Below, piece after piece: positions 7,164 to 15,567 of a stretch of 35,491 nt of DNA. Position numbers and translations under genes: made by a program. A model generated the notes under the pieces. The model was not told the DNA's origin. It ran no database searches and worked only from the letters and a program-made list of their open reading frames with translations. Every line of letters starts with the position of its first letter. The stretch's first letter is position 1. The stretch is from Adlercreutzia murintestinalis (GTDB lineage: Bacteria; Actinomycetota; Coriobacteriia; Coriobacteriales; Eggerthellaceae), in assembly GCF_943192905.1 (NCBI RefSeq), contig NZ_CALPCC010000022.1, positions 1 through 35,491 on the forward strand. The letters are read 5' to 3'.

Positions 7164-8762
7164 GTGAACGAGACATCATCGCAAACCGCTTGCTGGGAAT
7201 TGCGCGTGCGCGTTTTAGTGCTTGTTGCTTATGGCGTTTTAATGGCACCCGTGTTCGTCTTTTTTTGTGGGTGGCTCCGTTGGTATTTTGCATGCGCGGC
7301 ATGTGGATTGCTGCTCGGTGGATTCGTGTGGCTCTACCACGTTGATTATGCACGACTCGATCAGAGATTGCGGGTGCCGAAATGGCATGCGCTCGCAATT
7401 GCGGCGCTTTTTGGATTATGGGTTGCACTCTCGGGTATTTGCGGGGTCGGGGTGGAAGCCATCGACATCCCATATCGTATGGCGATTCTCCGCGACCTGA
7501 TCGATTACGACTGGCCGGTCATCTATGAGCAAACTGGCTACGCGATGGTCTATTATTACGCGTTTTGGATTCTTCCCGCTCTGGTGGGCAAGGTATTCGG
7601 TATGGGGGTAGCGCTTTTCTCTCTTTGGGTGCTGGAAACCATAATTCTCGTGCTCACGTTCCTCGTGATCTGTGTAGTGCTGAATGCGTCTCGCCCTTCG
7701 CGGATCTGGATGATCGCTCTTGTTATGGTGAGTTTTTCGGGGTTGAATATTGTGGGCTCGCTATTTGGGGCCATGGTGGGCACCAATCCCGCCGAACGGG
7801 TAACGTTCTCCACGAATCTCGGATGGCTTGATGGCCTCGACACTCCCTACGCAACGCATTTCATGTATCGCACGAATACGGATACCATGTGCGAGATATT
7901 CAATCAAACCCCCCTTTGGCTCGTCGTTGCGCTGATGCTTCAGAACAAACGCATCCATTCCTTTCTTTTCCTCGGATTGCTCGTCTTGCCTTATTCGCCC
8001 TGGGGATTGGTGGGCATATGTCCTTTGATGATCTGTCTTGGCGTTGTTCAAGCTTTGCACGGTGCCGACGGAAGTCCTCTTGGTTGGGGCAGAACGCTGC
8101 GCGCTCTCTTCAGTCCAGCAAACGTATGCGGCGCATTCTCGGTCGGAGTGGTGTATGCGTTGTTTTACGCATCTGCAAGCACTTTATCAAGCGCATCGTC
8201 GGTTACGAAGGGCTACACTGCTGATATTGCTTATTCCGCGGGCAATATTGGTATTGTGCCTTTATGGGAACTCGGTTCGTTCGTTATTGCGTGCTATGGA
8301 GTGTTTTGCCTTCTCACGTTTGGCGTTTTCGCCATCATGCTCTTCGGCACTCGTAAGCGCGATCCGCTCTTTTGGACTTGCATCGTATGGCTTGCGATTA
8401 TTCCGCTGGTATGGGTTTCGGCCCCTCAGGTGCGCGATTTTTGCATGAACGTCTCACTCGCTCCGTTGGCGCTGCTCATGATATGGGTCATGGAATACCT
8501 AGATACACACCTTATGGGTAAGAAGATCAATGCATATCGAGCGCTGGCGTGGGGCGTTATCGTCGTTTCATTTGCTGGTGGTCTGTTCGGCATCGTGCAA
8601 AACCCCGTGATCTTAGCGCGTCAAGGCACCTTGTACGTGCCTTCTACCTTCGAGGCGGCAGATACCTTTGCTGAGGGGGATATTGCAGCGGATAGCAATG
8701 TGGCGAACTTTCTAGCGCTCGACCCTTCATCTTCTGTCTTCTTCACGTATCTGTCGCGGTGA
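7164..8762 (+). CDS. Large polytopic membrane protein, possibly GT-C-type
   Basis: This 532-residue protein has about ten or more hydrophobic spans and no family that I recognise. After two spans and a short basic loop (DQRLRVPKWHA) comes another span, then an acidic, aromatic-rich loop (VEAIDIPYRMAILRDLIDYD, YEQTGYAMVYYYAFWILPALVGKVFG). This layout resembles GT-C glycosyltransferases and related polysaccharide membrane proteins, but it is not proof. It starts at GTG three bases after the DUF4012 stop with no clear Shine-Dalgarno, so coupled translation is likely. The UbiA gene follows four bases after its stop. A role in the same surface-glycan pathway is inferred from position. Confidence 0.7.
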   Translation: MNETSSQTACWELRVRVLVLVAYGVLMAPVFVFFCGWLRWYFACAACGLLLGGFVWLYHVDYARLDQRLRVPKWHALAIAALFGLWVALSGICGVGVEAIDIPYRMAILRDLIDYDWPVIYEQTGYAMVYYYAFWILPALVGKVFGMGVALFSLWVLETIILVLTFLVICVVLNASRPSRIWMIALVMVSFSGLNIVGSLFGAMVGTNPAERVTFSTNLGWLDGLDTPYATHFMYRTNTDTMCEIFNQTPLWLVVALMLQNKRIHSFLFLGLLVLPYSPWGLVGICPLMICLGVVQALHGADGSPLGWGRTLRALFSPANVCGAFSVGVVYALFYASASTLSSASSVTKGYTADIAYSAGNIGIVPLWELGSFVIACYGVFCLLTFGVFAIMLFGTRKRDPLFWTCIVWLAIIPLVWVSAPQVRDFCMNVSLAPLALLMIWVMEYLDTHLMGKKINAYRALAWGVIVVSFAGGLFGIVQNPVILARQGTLYVPSTFEAADTFAEGDIAADSNVANFLALDPSSSVFFTYLSR

Positions 8763-8766
8763 TGAT

Positions 8767-9648
8767 ATGAAAGCATGGTTGAAACTGCTGCGCGTCAAGC
8801 ACTGGCTCAAAAACCTTCTGGTGCTCTTCCCGGTGGTCTTTGCGGGGCAGCTTGCGCAACCAGCAGCGTTGATCGATGGGCTTGCGGCGTTCGTCGCCTT
8901 CTCTCTTGCAACATCAGGGGTCTACATCTTCAACGACATGCGCGACGCTGAGTCCGACCGGCTTCATCCGGTGAAGAAGTATCGACCTATTGCCAGCGGT
9001 GCGGTGAGTTTGCGTGCCGCCTCGGTAGTTGCCTGTCTCACCATGGTCGCCTCCGTGCTCGTCACGGTAGCTTTCGCGCAGGAGATCGCACTCTCCCTCA
9101 TCATCTTGGTGCTCTACATCGGGTTGAACGTCGCGTATAGTCTCGGGGCCAAGAATGTGCCCGTGCTCGATGTCGCCATTCTTTCTGCGGGCTTTTTGCT
9201 GCGAGTGCTCTACGGGGGCGCCTTTTGTTCTATCGCGGTGTCTTCGTGGCTATTCCTTACCGTGCTCGCGCTTTCGGTGTTCTTATCCTTAGGAAAGCGC
9301 CGGGGCGAAATCGACCGCTATGGTTCGGCTGCGCGCGTCTCGCTCTCGCGGTATCCGAAGGCGTTTCTCGACAAGAACATGTACGTCTTTTTGGGACTCG
9401 GTCTTGCCTTCTACTCGCTTTGGATCTTCGAGCGAATGGGGGAGCCGTATCTGGTGGCCGATGGCAGTGTGTGGGCGTTGGTGATATCGATCCCTCTCGC
9501 AATGTTCGCCTGCATCCGCTATAGCTTCGATATAGAGCGCGACGATTCCGACGGCGATCCGGTCAGCGTGGTGCTGGGCGATTGTCCATTGCTCGTGCTC
9601 ATGGCGCTGTGGGCGGTGGTCATCGTGACCGGCGTTTCGTTTCTGTAG
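8767..9648 (+). CDS. UbiA-family decaprenyl-phosphate phosphoribosyltransferase-like enzyme
   Basis: This 293-residue integral membrane prenyltransferase resembles decaprenyl-phosphate 5-phosphoribosyltransferase (DPPR synthase, the family of mycobacterial Rv3806c), which joins PRPP to a polyprenyl phosphate. The first Asp-rich motif is N56-DMRDAESDRLHPVKKYRP, with the HPxKxxRP tail typical of this branch rather than of quinone-making UbiA. The second motif is YSLGAKNVPVLD (124-135). About eight or nine hydrophobic spans are visible. A HAD phosphatase gene follows two bases after its stop, consistent with removal of the 5-phosphate from the product. The exact acceptor lipid cannot be read from sequence. 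Confidence 0.82.
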   Translation: MKAWLKLLRVKHWLKNLLVLFPVVFAGQLAQPAALIDGLAAFVAFSLATSGVYIFNDMRDAESDRLHPVKKYRPIASGAVSLRAASVVACLTMVASVLVTVAFAQEIALSLIILVLYIGLNVAYSLGAKNVPVLDVAILSAGFLLRVLYGGAFCSIAVSSWLFLTVLALSVFLSLGKRRGEIDRYGSAARVSLSRYPKAFLDKNMYVFLGLGLAFYSLWIFERMGEPYLVADGSVWALVISIPLAMFACIRYSFDIERDDSDGDPVSVVLGDCPLLVLMALWAVVIVTGVSFL

Positions 9649-9650
9649 GC

Positions 9651-10274
9651 ATGCTCATGCGGGTTTTCGATTTCGACGGTACGCTCTATGACGGCGATTC
9701 GACCGTTGATTTTTTCCAGTTTGCTGTGCGGCACGTCCCGGCAGTGTGGGGCGCGCTTCCAGGGCAGTTGGCCGCTGCGGTGCTCTACGCGACAAAGCAT
9801 CTTGATCTTGAAGAGTTCAAGGAGCGCTTCTATGCGTTCTTCGCAAGGATCCCCGATATGGATGCGCTGCTGGTGCGTTTTTGGGAGACGCATCGGCGCA
9901 AGTTGAAACCTGAGGTGGTGAGCTGCGTGCAGCAAGGTGATGTGATCGCATCGGCATCTCCGGCGTTCTTGCTCGCGATACCGGCAGCAGAGTTGGGTGT
10001 GCATCTTATCGCATCCGAGGTCGATCCGGCTACGGGACACCTGCTTGGTCCGAATTGCCGCGACAAGGCGAAACGCCAGCGCTTGATCGAGGCTGGTTTC
10101 GCTCGCGATATCGAGGAGTTCTATTCTGACTCACGTGCCGACGCGCCTTGTGTCGCCTTAGCCCGTCGTGGTGTTTTGGTCACTGGTCGTCGTCTGAGCG
10201 CGTATCCGTCGGCTTGGGTCGCGGATTGTAATGATGGAGCAGCACCGGATCGAGCAAATGCAGCTTCCCGATGA
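9651..10274 (+). CDS. HAD-IB family phosphatase
   Basis: This 207-residue cytoplasmic hydrolase of the HAD superfamily has motif I as F-D7-F-D9-G-T-L (nucleophile D7), a helical cap (DSTVDFFQFAVRH onward), motif II as the S-A-S run in VIASASPAFL, and motif IV as YSDSRADAP. The ATG at 9651 is chosen because the frame upstream only overlaps ubiA; ATG 9657 is an alternative. Placed directly behind the DPPR synthase-like gene, it may dephosphorylate the polyprenyl-phosphoryl-5-phosphoribose product; this is inference, as HAD substrates are hard to read. Its last 95 bases overlap the 3' end of the convergent sugar-phosphate transferase gene. Confidence 0.8.
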   Translation: MLMRVFDFDGTLYDGDSTVDFFQFAVRHVPAVWGALPGQLAAAVLYATKHLDLEEFKERFYAFFARIPDMDALLVRFWETHRRKLKPEVVSCVQQGDVIASASPAFLLAIPAAELGVHLIASEVDPATGHLLGPNCRDKAKRQRLIEAGFARDIEEFYSDSRADAPCVALARRGVLVTGRRLSAYPSAWVADCNDGAAPDRANAASR

Positions 10275-11310
10275 AGAAGACGGTCACGGCTGCCGCAACG
10301 ATGATGACGATGACGCGGAAGATGCCGTCTGACTCTGCAATGACGATGCTGCATGCAGCGAGAAGCAGCGTCCATCCCCACATGATCAGCACGGTTTTGC
10401 GCTGACTGAATCCGGCGCTCAAGAGGCGATGGTGGATGTGCCCGCGATCGGGTGCGTCGATCGGTTGATGCGCGCGGGTGCGCCGTATGATAGCCATGGC
10501 GGTGTCGATGACGGGTACGCCTGCGGCCATGATGGGAACCATCAGCGAGATGAACAGGGTGGAACGGGCAACGGCGAGAAGCGATACGATGCCGAGCGCC
10601 AACCCGAGCGTCAGGGCTCCCGAATCGCCCATGAAGATGGAGGCGGGGTTGAAATTGAACCGCAGAAAACCCACGCATACGCCGAAGATGATCACTGAGA
10701 GAATGGCAGCATCGAAACGAGATGACATCACTGAGAAGGTGAAGATGGTAGCTGCTGAGATGGCGCTGATCCCCGAGGCCAGTCCGTCCAAGCCATCGAT
10801 CAGATTGATGATGTTTGCGAAAGCAACGAGGTAGAACACGGTGATCGGGTAGGCCCACAGTCCGAATTGGATGAATTCCCCGTCAGCGAGCGGATTCTGA
10901 ATGTTCGACAAAAGCAAACCCGATGAAGCAACGAAGCATGCCGACACGATCTGTCCGAGCAGTTTCGCCTTCGCTGAGAGATTGCGGATATCATCGATCA
11001 CCCCAACGGCGAACATGATGCAGACGCCGAGGCCCAAAAGCCAATAATTCAGATGGAAGCCCAGATAGGAATAGAACGGATCGATCCAGCCCCACAGGTT
11101 CGTACCGATCTCGAGCACGATGATGCTTGCTATCACGCCACCGAAGATAGCGATTCCGCCCATGCGGGGCATCGGTTCGGTATTGATGCGACGCTTGTCC
11201 GGATAGTCGATGGCACCACAGGCAAAGGCGATCTTTTTCGCAAGGGGCGTTAACGCGATGGTGGCCGCAATGGCAACGGCGAGCAAAATGCCGCATTCGA
11301 GCCAATTCAT
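10180..11310 (-). CDS. WecA/TagO-type polyprenyl-phosphate sugar-1-phosphate transferase
   Basis: This 376-residue membrane enzyme of the MraY/WecA family transfers a sugar-1-phosphate (usually GlcNAc-1-P) from a UDP-sugar to undecaprenyl or decaprenyl phosphate, the first step of a lipid-linked wall polymer. All hallmarks are present: DYPDKRRIN with PMPRMGG (35-52), the metal-binding D106-D107, NIINLIDGLDGLA (166-178), FNFNPASIFMGDSGA (218-232) and the HIHHRLL loop (291-297) that marks the WecA/TagO/WbpL branch rather than MraY. About eleven hydrophobic spans are seen. Convergent with the HAD gene, it lies downstream of a GT2 gene on the same strand, with 57 bases between. Confidence 0.92.
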   Translation of the reverse strand: MNWLECGILLAVAIAATIALTPLAKKIAFACGAIDYPDKRRINTEPMPRMGGIAIFGGVIASIIVLEIGTNLWGWIDPFYSYLGFHLNYWLLGLGVCIMFAVGVIDDIRNLSAKAKLLGQIVSACFVASSGLLLSNIQNPLADGEFIQFGLWAYPITVFYLVAFANIINLIDGLDGLASGISAISAATIFTFSVMSSRFDAAILSVIIFGVCVGFLRFNFNPASIFMGDSGALTLGLALGIVSLLAVARSTLFISLMVPIMAAGVPVIDTAMAIIRRTRAHQPIDAPDRGHIHHRLLSAGFSQRKTVLIMWGWTLLLAACSIVIAESDGIFRVIVIIVAAAVTVFFIGKLHLLDPVLLHHYNPRPKPTDTRSDDDQ

Positions 11311-11367
11311 CCGGTCTGTCCCGAGCCTCTCTTCTCAGCGCGCTGCACCATAATAAACAACGCTCTA

Positions 11368-12420
11368 TTATAGCGCGTTGGCATCATCTGCTGGTGTATC
11401 AAGGGGAGTGATGCGCCAGAAGGGCTGCCAGTTCGTGTTGCGGCGCAGTGAGCGACCGTCTCGCATGCCGCGTCGCAATTCGCGTATGCTTGCCAGCTTG
11501 TCTGAGGACCCCGATCCAACGAACAGGCGAATGAGCTCCTTGACCAGCGTATAGGCGGTTCCCAACGCAAAGGGAAGCGCTCGATAGTCGCCGAACTCCT
11601 TCAGATAGTGCGCCATGTAGCCGCGGTTGCGCATGATGTGATAGCGCGATAGGTCAGAGGCGGTATTCAGCTTGCGGGTCTTTCCGACACGCATATTCCC
11701 CAACGTGCGCGTGCGTGCGAGCGCATAGTCGTTGATGAGCAGCATGTTGGTATGTTGCGACAGTACGTATCCGTAGATGGTGTCGTCGGCATAGATGAAA
11801 AAACGTGCATCCGGCAGTCCTGCTGCCTCTACGGCGCGCCGGTGCACCAGACCGCCTTCAAAGCAGATGCAGTTGATCGGTGTGCTTGATTGTGCGAGCG
11901 CTCGCTTAGCGCTTGCGAGCGGGTTTTGCATGCCGAACGCGGTGGAGAAGCGGTATTGCCAATAGAAGAACGATCCGTCGAAGTTGCGGCGGAAGGGCTG
12001 GAATGCTCCGACCACCTGATCGAGTGGCTGTCCTGCGGCGAGCGCCTCATCGGTGGGTGCCGTCCATCGCGCGAGCGCCTCAAGAGCACCCGGGAGCACC
12101 TCCACATCGTCGTCCATCAGCCATATCCAATCGTGGCCTGCGCGGTAGGCCTCGTGGACACCTCGGCTAAAACCGCCCGCGCCACCGGTGTTTTCGGGCA
12201 TGCCAATGTAGTGCTCTACCGCGAACTCTTCTGCAAGTTGCCTTGTCTCATCCGAAGCTTCATTATCGATGACGAAGACGGCGGCAGGACCTGTCTCAAG
12301 CGCGCGAATGCTCTTCAAGAGCACACGCAGAAGCTCTTGGCGCTGGTAGGTGGTGATCACGATGGCTATGTCAGGTTGCGGTTTCAGGACGACCTCGATC
12401 TTCGATGGATACGCGTTCAT
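11368..12420 (-). CDS. Family 2 glycosyltransferase, GlfT1/rhamnosyltransferase-like
   Basis: This 350-residue GT-A enzyme has its nucleotide-sugar site at AIVITTYQRQELL (19-31), the motif ENTGGAGGFSRGVHEAY (76-92) and the metal-binding DDD (103-105, in IWLMDDDVEVLPG). The GGAGGF segment is typical of galactofuranosyl- and rhamnosyltransferases that start or extend wall galactans. It probably acts on the cytoplasmic face on a lipid-linked acceptor. It is transcribed away from the LCP gene, with a 144-base divergent gap, and toward the WecA-like gene, which fits priming and first elongation of one polymer. The sugar is not predictable here. Confidence 0.85.
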   Translation of the reverse strand: MNAYPSKIEVVLKPQPDIAIVITTYQRQELLRVLLKSIRALETGPAAVFVIDNEASDETRQLAEEFAVEHYIGMPENTGGAGGFSRGVHEAYRAGHDWIWLMDDDVEVLPGALEALARWTAPTDEALAAGQPLDQVVGAFQPFRRNFDGSFFYWQYRFSTAFGMQNPLASAKRALAQSSTPINCICFEGGLVHRRAVEAAGLPDARFFIYADDTIYGYVLSQHTNMLLINDYALARTRTLGNMRVGKTRKLNTASDLSRYHIMRNRGYMAHYLKEFGDYRALPFALGTAYTLVKELIRLFVGSGSSDKLASIRELRRGMRDGRSLRRNTNWQPFWRITPLDTPADDANAL

Positions 12421-12520
12421 TCTAATACAGGGCGATCGGCATGGATATCCAGGCGGCTGATCTGGTTGTGTCGGATTGCTGAAAACCTCCTGAAAAGATG
12501 TGCGGACCGCCTGAATCGTC

Positions 12521-12526
12521 TATACT
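12521..12526 (+). promoter_or_regulatory. Possible -10 element (TATACT) upstream of the LCP gene
   Basis: TATACT lies 39 bases before the LCP start codon in the divergent gap. No good -35 is found at the usual distance, so only the -10 hexamer is proposed. Confidence 0.35.
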
Positions 12527-12564
12527 ATCCCTTCAACAAAAAGAGCGTTGGGAGTTAGACGTTC

Positions 12565-13968
12565 ATGCCAAAACACAGCAATCCAAGAACGCAGCGTCCT
12601 CAGGTACGTCAGGCATCAGCATTTCGCACGGTTAATCCTGCCCAAGCCGGGGCTTCGTATGCCCGCAATGCGGGGGCATATCATCAGGCGGCAAAGAGTG
12701 CGACGCGCGGCAAGAAGATCGCCATCGCTGTAGTCGTGTCAGTGCTCGTGGTGCTTTTGTGTGGTGGTACCGCATTCGCCATGTACATGGGGCACATCAA
12801 CAATCAGCTGACGCGCGGTGACAAGAGCAATGAAGAGCTCATGGGAATCGATGATGCTTTGGGATATGGCACTTCGCTCGACAAACCGTTCTATATGCTT
12901 CTCATCGGCTCTGACAAGCGCGAGGGCAATGAGGACATGGGTGCACGCAGCGATACGAACATCGTAGTGCGGGTAGATCCGCAAGAGAATCGCGTCACCA
13001 TGGTTTCCATTCCGCGTGATACCAAGGTTGACATCAAGGGACATGGCACACAGAAATTCAATGCGGCCTATGCGTTCGGTGGTGCCGCGAGCACGATCAA
13101 GCAGGCGGAAGAGTTGCTTGATGTGAAGATATCGCACTATGCAGAAGTGAATTTCAGCGCGCTTGCGAGCTTGGTTGACGCGGTGGGCGGCGTCACGGTT
13201 GAGAACGAGTCCCGCATCGACAACCATAAGTGCGACGACGGAGATGGTAATCACTACATCATCGAAAAGGGCACCCAGCACCTCAACGGAGGTGAAGCGC
13301 TGACCTTCGCGCGCAACCGTGATTATCCCGATGGCGATTTTACTCGGCAGAAGCATCAGCGCATGGTTATCGAGGGCATTGTGGACGAGGTCTTGGACAT
13401 GCCGATCACCAGCATGCCGGGCGTGATCGAGGCGGCAGCGAAATGCGTGACAACGGATCTGGGCGTTTTCGATCTTATCGGCCTGGCGCAAATGTTTGCC
13501 GATGCGGGGGATTTGACCATCTACAGCGCTATGCTGCCTTCATACACGCAAAACATCAACGGCATTTCCTTCGTCATCAATGACGAGGAAAAAACAGCTG
13601 AGATGATGAAGTTGGTAGAAGCAGGCGAAGATCCGAGCGAGATCGTTTCGACCATGACTGCCGCAGACATAACCTCAAGCACCATTGATACGTCAAACGT
13701 GATCGTTTGGGAGGATGACGAAGAATACGGGTCGGTGAACAGCAAGCCGACCTCCGGATCAGGATCGAAGCCTTCGGGAACCACGGGGAGCACCGGGGGC
13801 AGTACGGGTGGCTCGTCTGGGAATACGAACGGTTCAAGCAACGGTGGCGGGAGCGCCTCTGAGCCTGAAACTCCATCCGGTGGCGGAACCACCACAGAGC
13901 CGGATGCCCCAACAGGTGGTGGCGGTACGACCGCCGGTGGTGGTACCACCGAGTCGAGCCTCGAGTAA
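12565..13968 (+). CDS. LytR-CpsA-Psr (LCP) family wall-polymer ligase
   Basis: This 467-residue protein has a cytoplasmic N-terminus, one transmembrane segment (about 51-75) and an outside LCP domain (about 105-285). LCP enzymes move wall polymers from a polyprenyl diphosphate lipid onto peptidoglycan. Key motifs are LLIGSDKRE (112-120), GARSDTNIVV (127-135), MVSIPRDTKV (146-155) with R151, KFNAAYAFGG and GGEALTFARNRDY (242-254). The C-terminal 75 residues are a low-complexity Ser/Gly/Thr/Pro tail. GGGAG (12550-12554) precedes the ATG. It is the natural partner of the neighbouring WecA-like and GT2 enzymes. Confidence 0.93.
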   Translation: MPKHSNPRTQRPQVRQASAFRTVNPAQAGASYARNAGAYHQAAKSATRGKKIAIAVVVSVLVVLLCGGTAFAMYMGHINNQLTRGDKSNEELMGIDDALGYGTSLDKPFYMLLIGSDKREGNEDMGARSDTNIVVRVDPQENRVTMVSIPRDTKVDIKGHGTQKFNAAYAFGGAASTIKQAEELLDVKISHYAEVNFSALASLVDAVGGVTVENESRIDNHKCDDGDGNHYIIEKGTQHLNGGEALTFARNRDYPDGDFTRQKHQRMVIEGIVDEVLDMPITSMPGVIEAAAKCVTTDLGVFDLIGLAQMFADAGDLTIYSAMLPSYTQNINGISFVINDEEKTAEMMKLVEAGEDPSEIVSTMTAADITSSTIDTSNVIVWEDDEEYGSVNSKPTSGSGSKPSGTTGSTGGSTGGSSGNTNGSSNGGGSASEPETPSGGGTTTEPDAPTGGGGTTAGGGTTESSLE

Positions 13969-14011
13969 AAACCTGTACGCGCGTTTGATCGCGGGTTGGT
14001 CGTTGGAATAG

Positions 14012-14047
14012 AAGAGCGGGTCCCGTCCAAGGCGGGACCCGCTCTTT
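14012..14047. terminator. Bidirectional terminator between LCP and Hpt genes
   Basis: A perfect 14-base-pair stem (14012-14025 with 14033-14046) has a seven-base loop and short T/A flanks. The genes on either side converge on it, so it can end transcription from both. Confidence 0.88.
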
Positions 14048-14077
14048 GTCAGCGTGGTCGGTGGTTGCGTGCGTTTG

Positions 14078-14476
14078 TTACCAAGTGCCGTTTTGCCAAG
14101 CCTCCAGGCCTTCGATCACCTTCTGATGGGTGGCCACCACTTGGGGCAAGGTGGTTGCCGCTGCTTGGTATTCGCCCTGGAAAAGCTCTGCCGATTCCAC
14201 TGATGAAGCCTCGAAAAGGTCCTTGAACGAAAGGTTGCCTGAGGCGCCTTTTAACGTATGAGCAGCCTTGTAGGCCGCGTCATAGTCGGCTGCTTCCATG
14301 GCTGCCTGCAGATCGGCCATGCACTCATTATCCAAGTACTTCAATGCGAGCTTCTTGTAGAGATCGGCATTGCCATCCATGCGATCCATGGCGTCTGCAT
14401 AATCTATACCGTAGCTGGCCAGCTTGCTGGTAAGCGCGTCGCGGTCTATCTTTTGGACCGTCAGTGTGTCATCCAT
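14078..14476 (-). CDS. Stand-alone Hpt (histidine phosphotransfer) protein
   Basis: This 132-residue helical protein has one Hpt domain. The phospho-acceptor is H73 in AAHTLKGASGNL (71-82), the classic HxLKG motif. Such proteins pass phosphate between hybrid histidine kinases and response regulators. No kinase or regulator gene is nearby, so the partners are encoded elsewhere. The start is set by a strong AGGAGG (complement of 14482-14487) seven bases before the ATG. It is a single-gene unit bounded by the hairpin at its 3' side. Confidence 0.9.
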   Translation of the reverse strand: MDDTLTVQKIDRDALTSKLASYGIDYADAMDRMDGNADLYKKLALKYLDNECMADLQAAMEAADYDAAYKAAHTLKGASGNLSFKDLFEASSVESAELFQGEYQAAATTLPQVVATHQKVIEGLEAWQNGTW

Positions 14477-14884
14477 GATGGCCTCCTTTGCACCTCGTGT
14501 CCGTTTGCACTCTTCTCCTAGAACAAGTGTAATGCTGGGTCGAGACGTCCGTTCATCGTGTAGCCCGCATGTTACTTTCCGTTACCGTTTCGACGAAAAA
14601 ACATGCTTTTTTGAGGCGGGTGCGTGCGGGCGCGCTCAGGAAACGTACATGCAGGTCATGCGCGTGGCGGGAACGAGGCGATGCACCTGTGCTTATCAAG
14701 GCGAGCAGTACGAAGCGCACAGGCAAATGCGCATGAGGCTACGTGCGGCCATGCGCGTGTGACAAGCATGGAGGTTCGCTGCAAACCGCGCCACTTCCTC
14801 CAACGCCGTTACCTGACGCGCGTATCCACCTTATACTAACCAAGAACAAAAAGCGCAGCAGCATACCGAAAGGCGATATTCACT
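14477..14884. other. Non-coding gap with thyX promoter at its right end
   Basis: No convincing gene is seen; short frames in this GC-rich stretch have no family features. The bases CATGCGCGTG occur twice (14657-14666 and 14750-14759). The right end holds a likely promoter for thyX. Confidence 0.5.
14809..14837 (+). promoter_or_regulatory. Likely thyX promoter
   Basis: The -35 TTACCT (14809-14814) and -10 TATACT (14832-14837) are separated by 17 bases and lie about 50 bases before the thyX start codon. Confidence 0.5.
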
Positions 14885-15565
14885 ATGCAGGTTGAATTGC
14901 TCTACCACACCCCCGATCCTGAGCGTGCCATAGCCACAGCGGCGCGCCTTTGCTACGCGCCGGTCGGCGCATCTGAGCTGATGGAGACGATGCCGGAAGA
15001 GCGCGTGAAGTCGGTTCTTACCACCATTATGGCCAGCGGCCACTTCTCAACGCTCGAGCACGCCAGCTTCACGTTCGCTATCGATGGCGTGTCGCGTGCA
15101 CTGACTCACCAGCTGGTGCGTCATCGACTCGCCAGTTTCAATCAGCAGTCTCAGCGTTATGTGAAGTTTCAAGAGGGGTTGCCCTACGTCAAGCCTCGAA
15201 GCATCGCGGAGATTCCCGAGGCGGACGATCTGTTCGAGGACATCATGGATGCGGTGAGCGCAACGTATGCCCGTATGCTCGAGCTGGGCATTCCCGCCGA
15301 AGATGCGCGCTTCATCCTGCCCAACGCCGTGGAAACCAAGATCGTGACCACCATGAACGCGCGCGAGTTGCTGCATTTCTTCGAGGTGCGCTGCTGTAAC
15401 CGCGCTCAGTGGGAGATTCGCGAACTAGCGCATCAGATGCTCGCGCTGGTCAAACCGGTAGCCCCCTTCATCTTCATGGATGCGGGAGCGTCATGCGTGC
15501 GCATGGGCTGCTCGGAAGGGAAGATGACCTGCGGTGATCCTTATCCGAAGGTGGTGCGGAACTGA
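14885..15565 (+). CDS. thyX: Flavin-dependent thymidylate synthase ThyX
   Basis: This 226-residue enzyme makes dTMP from dUMP using methylene-tetrahydrofolate, FAD and NADPH. The signature RHR-X7-S is R79-H80-R81 to S89 (RHRLASFNQQSQRY). HFSTLEHASFTF (53-64) and the C-terminal ELLHFFEVRCCNRAQWEIRELA run also fit the family. The length is normal. The yqhQ-like gene begins two bases after its stop, so they probably share a transcript from the promoter at 14809-14837. Confidence 0.96.
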   Translation: MQVELLYHTPDPERAIATAARLCYAPVGASELMETMPEERVKSVLTTIMASGHFSTLEHASFTFAIDGVSRALTHQLVRHRLASFNQQSQRYVKFQEGLPYVKPRSIAEIPEADDLFEDIMDAVSATYARMLELGIPAEDARFILPNAVETKIVTTMNARELLHFFEVRCCNRAQWEIRELAHQMLALVKPVAPFIFMDAGASCVRMGCSEGKMTCGDPYPKVVRN

Positions 15566-15567
15566 CC

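Noticed and set aside
14424-14839. Small frames in the gap between hpt and thyX
   Set aside because: They overlap the hpt start or the thyX promoter, lack Shine-Dalgarno sites and have no protein features.
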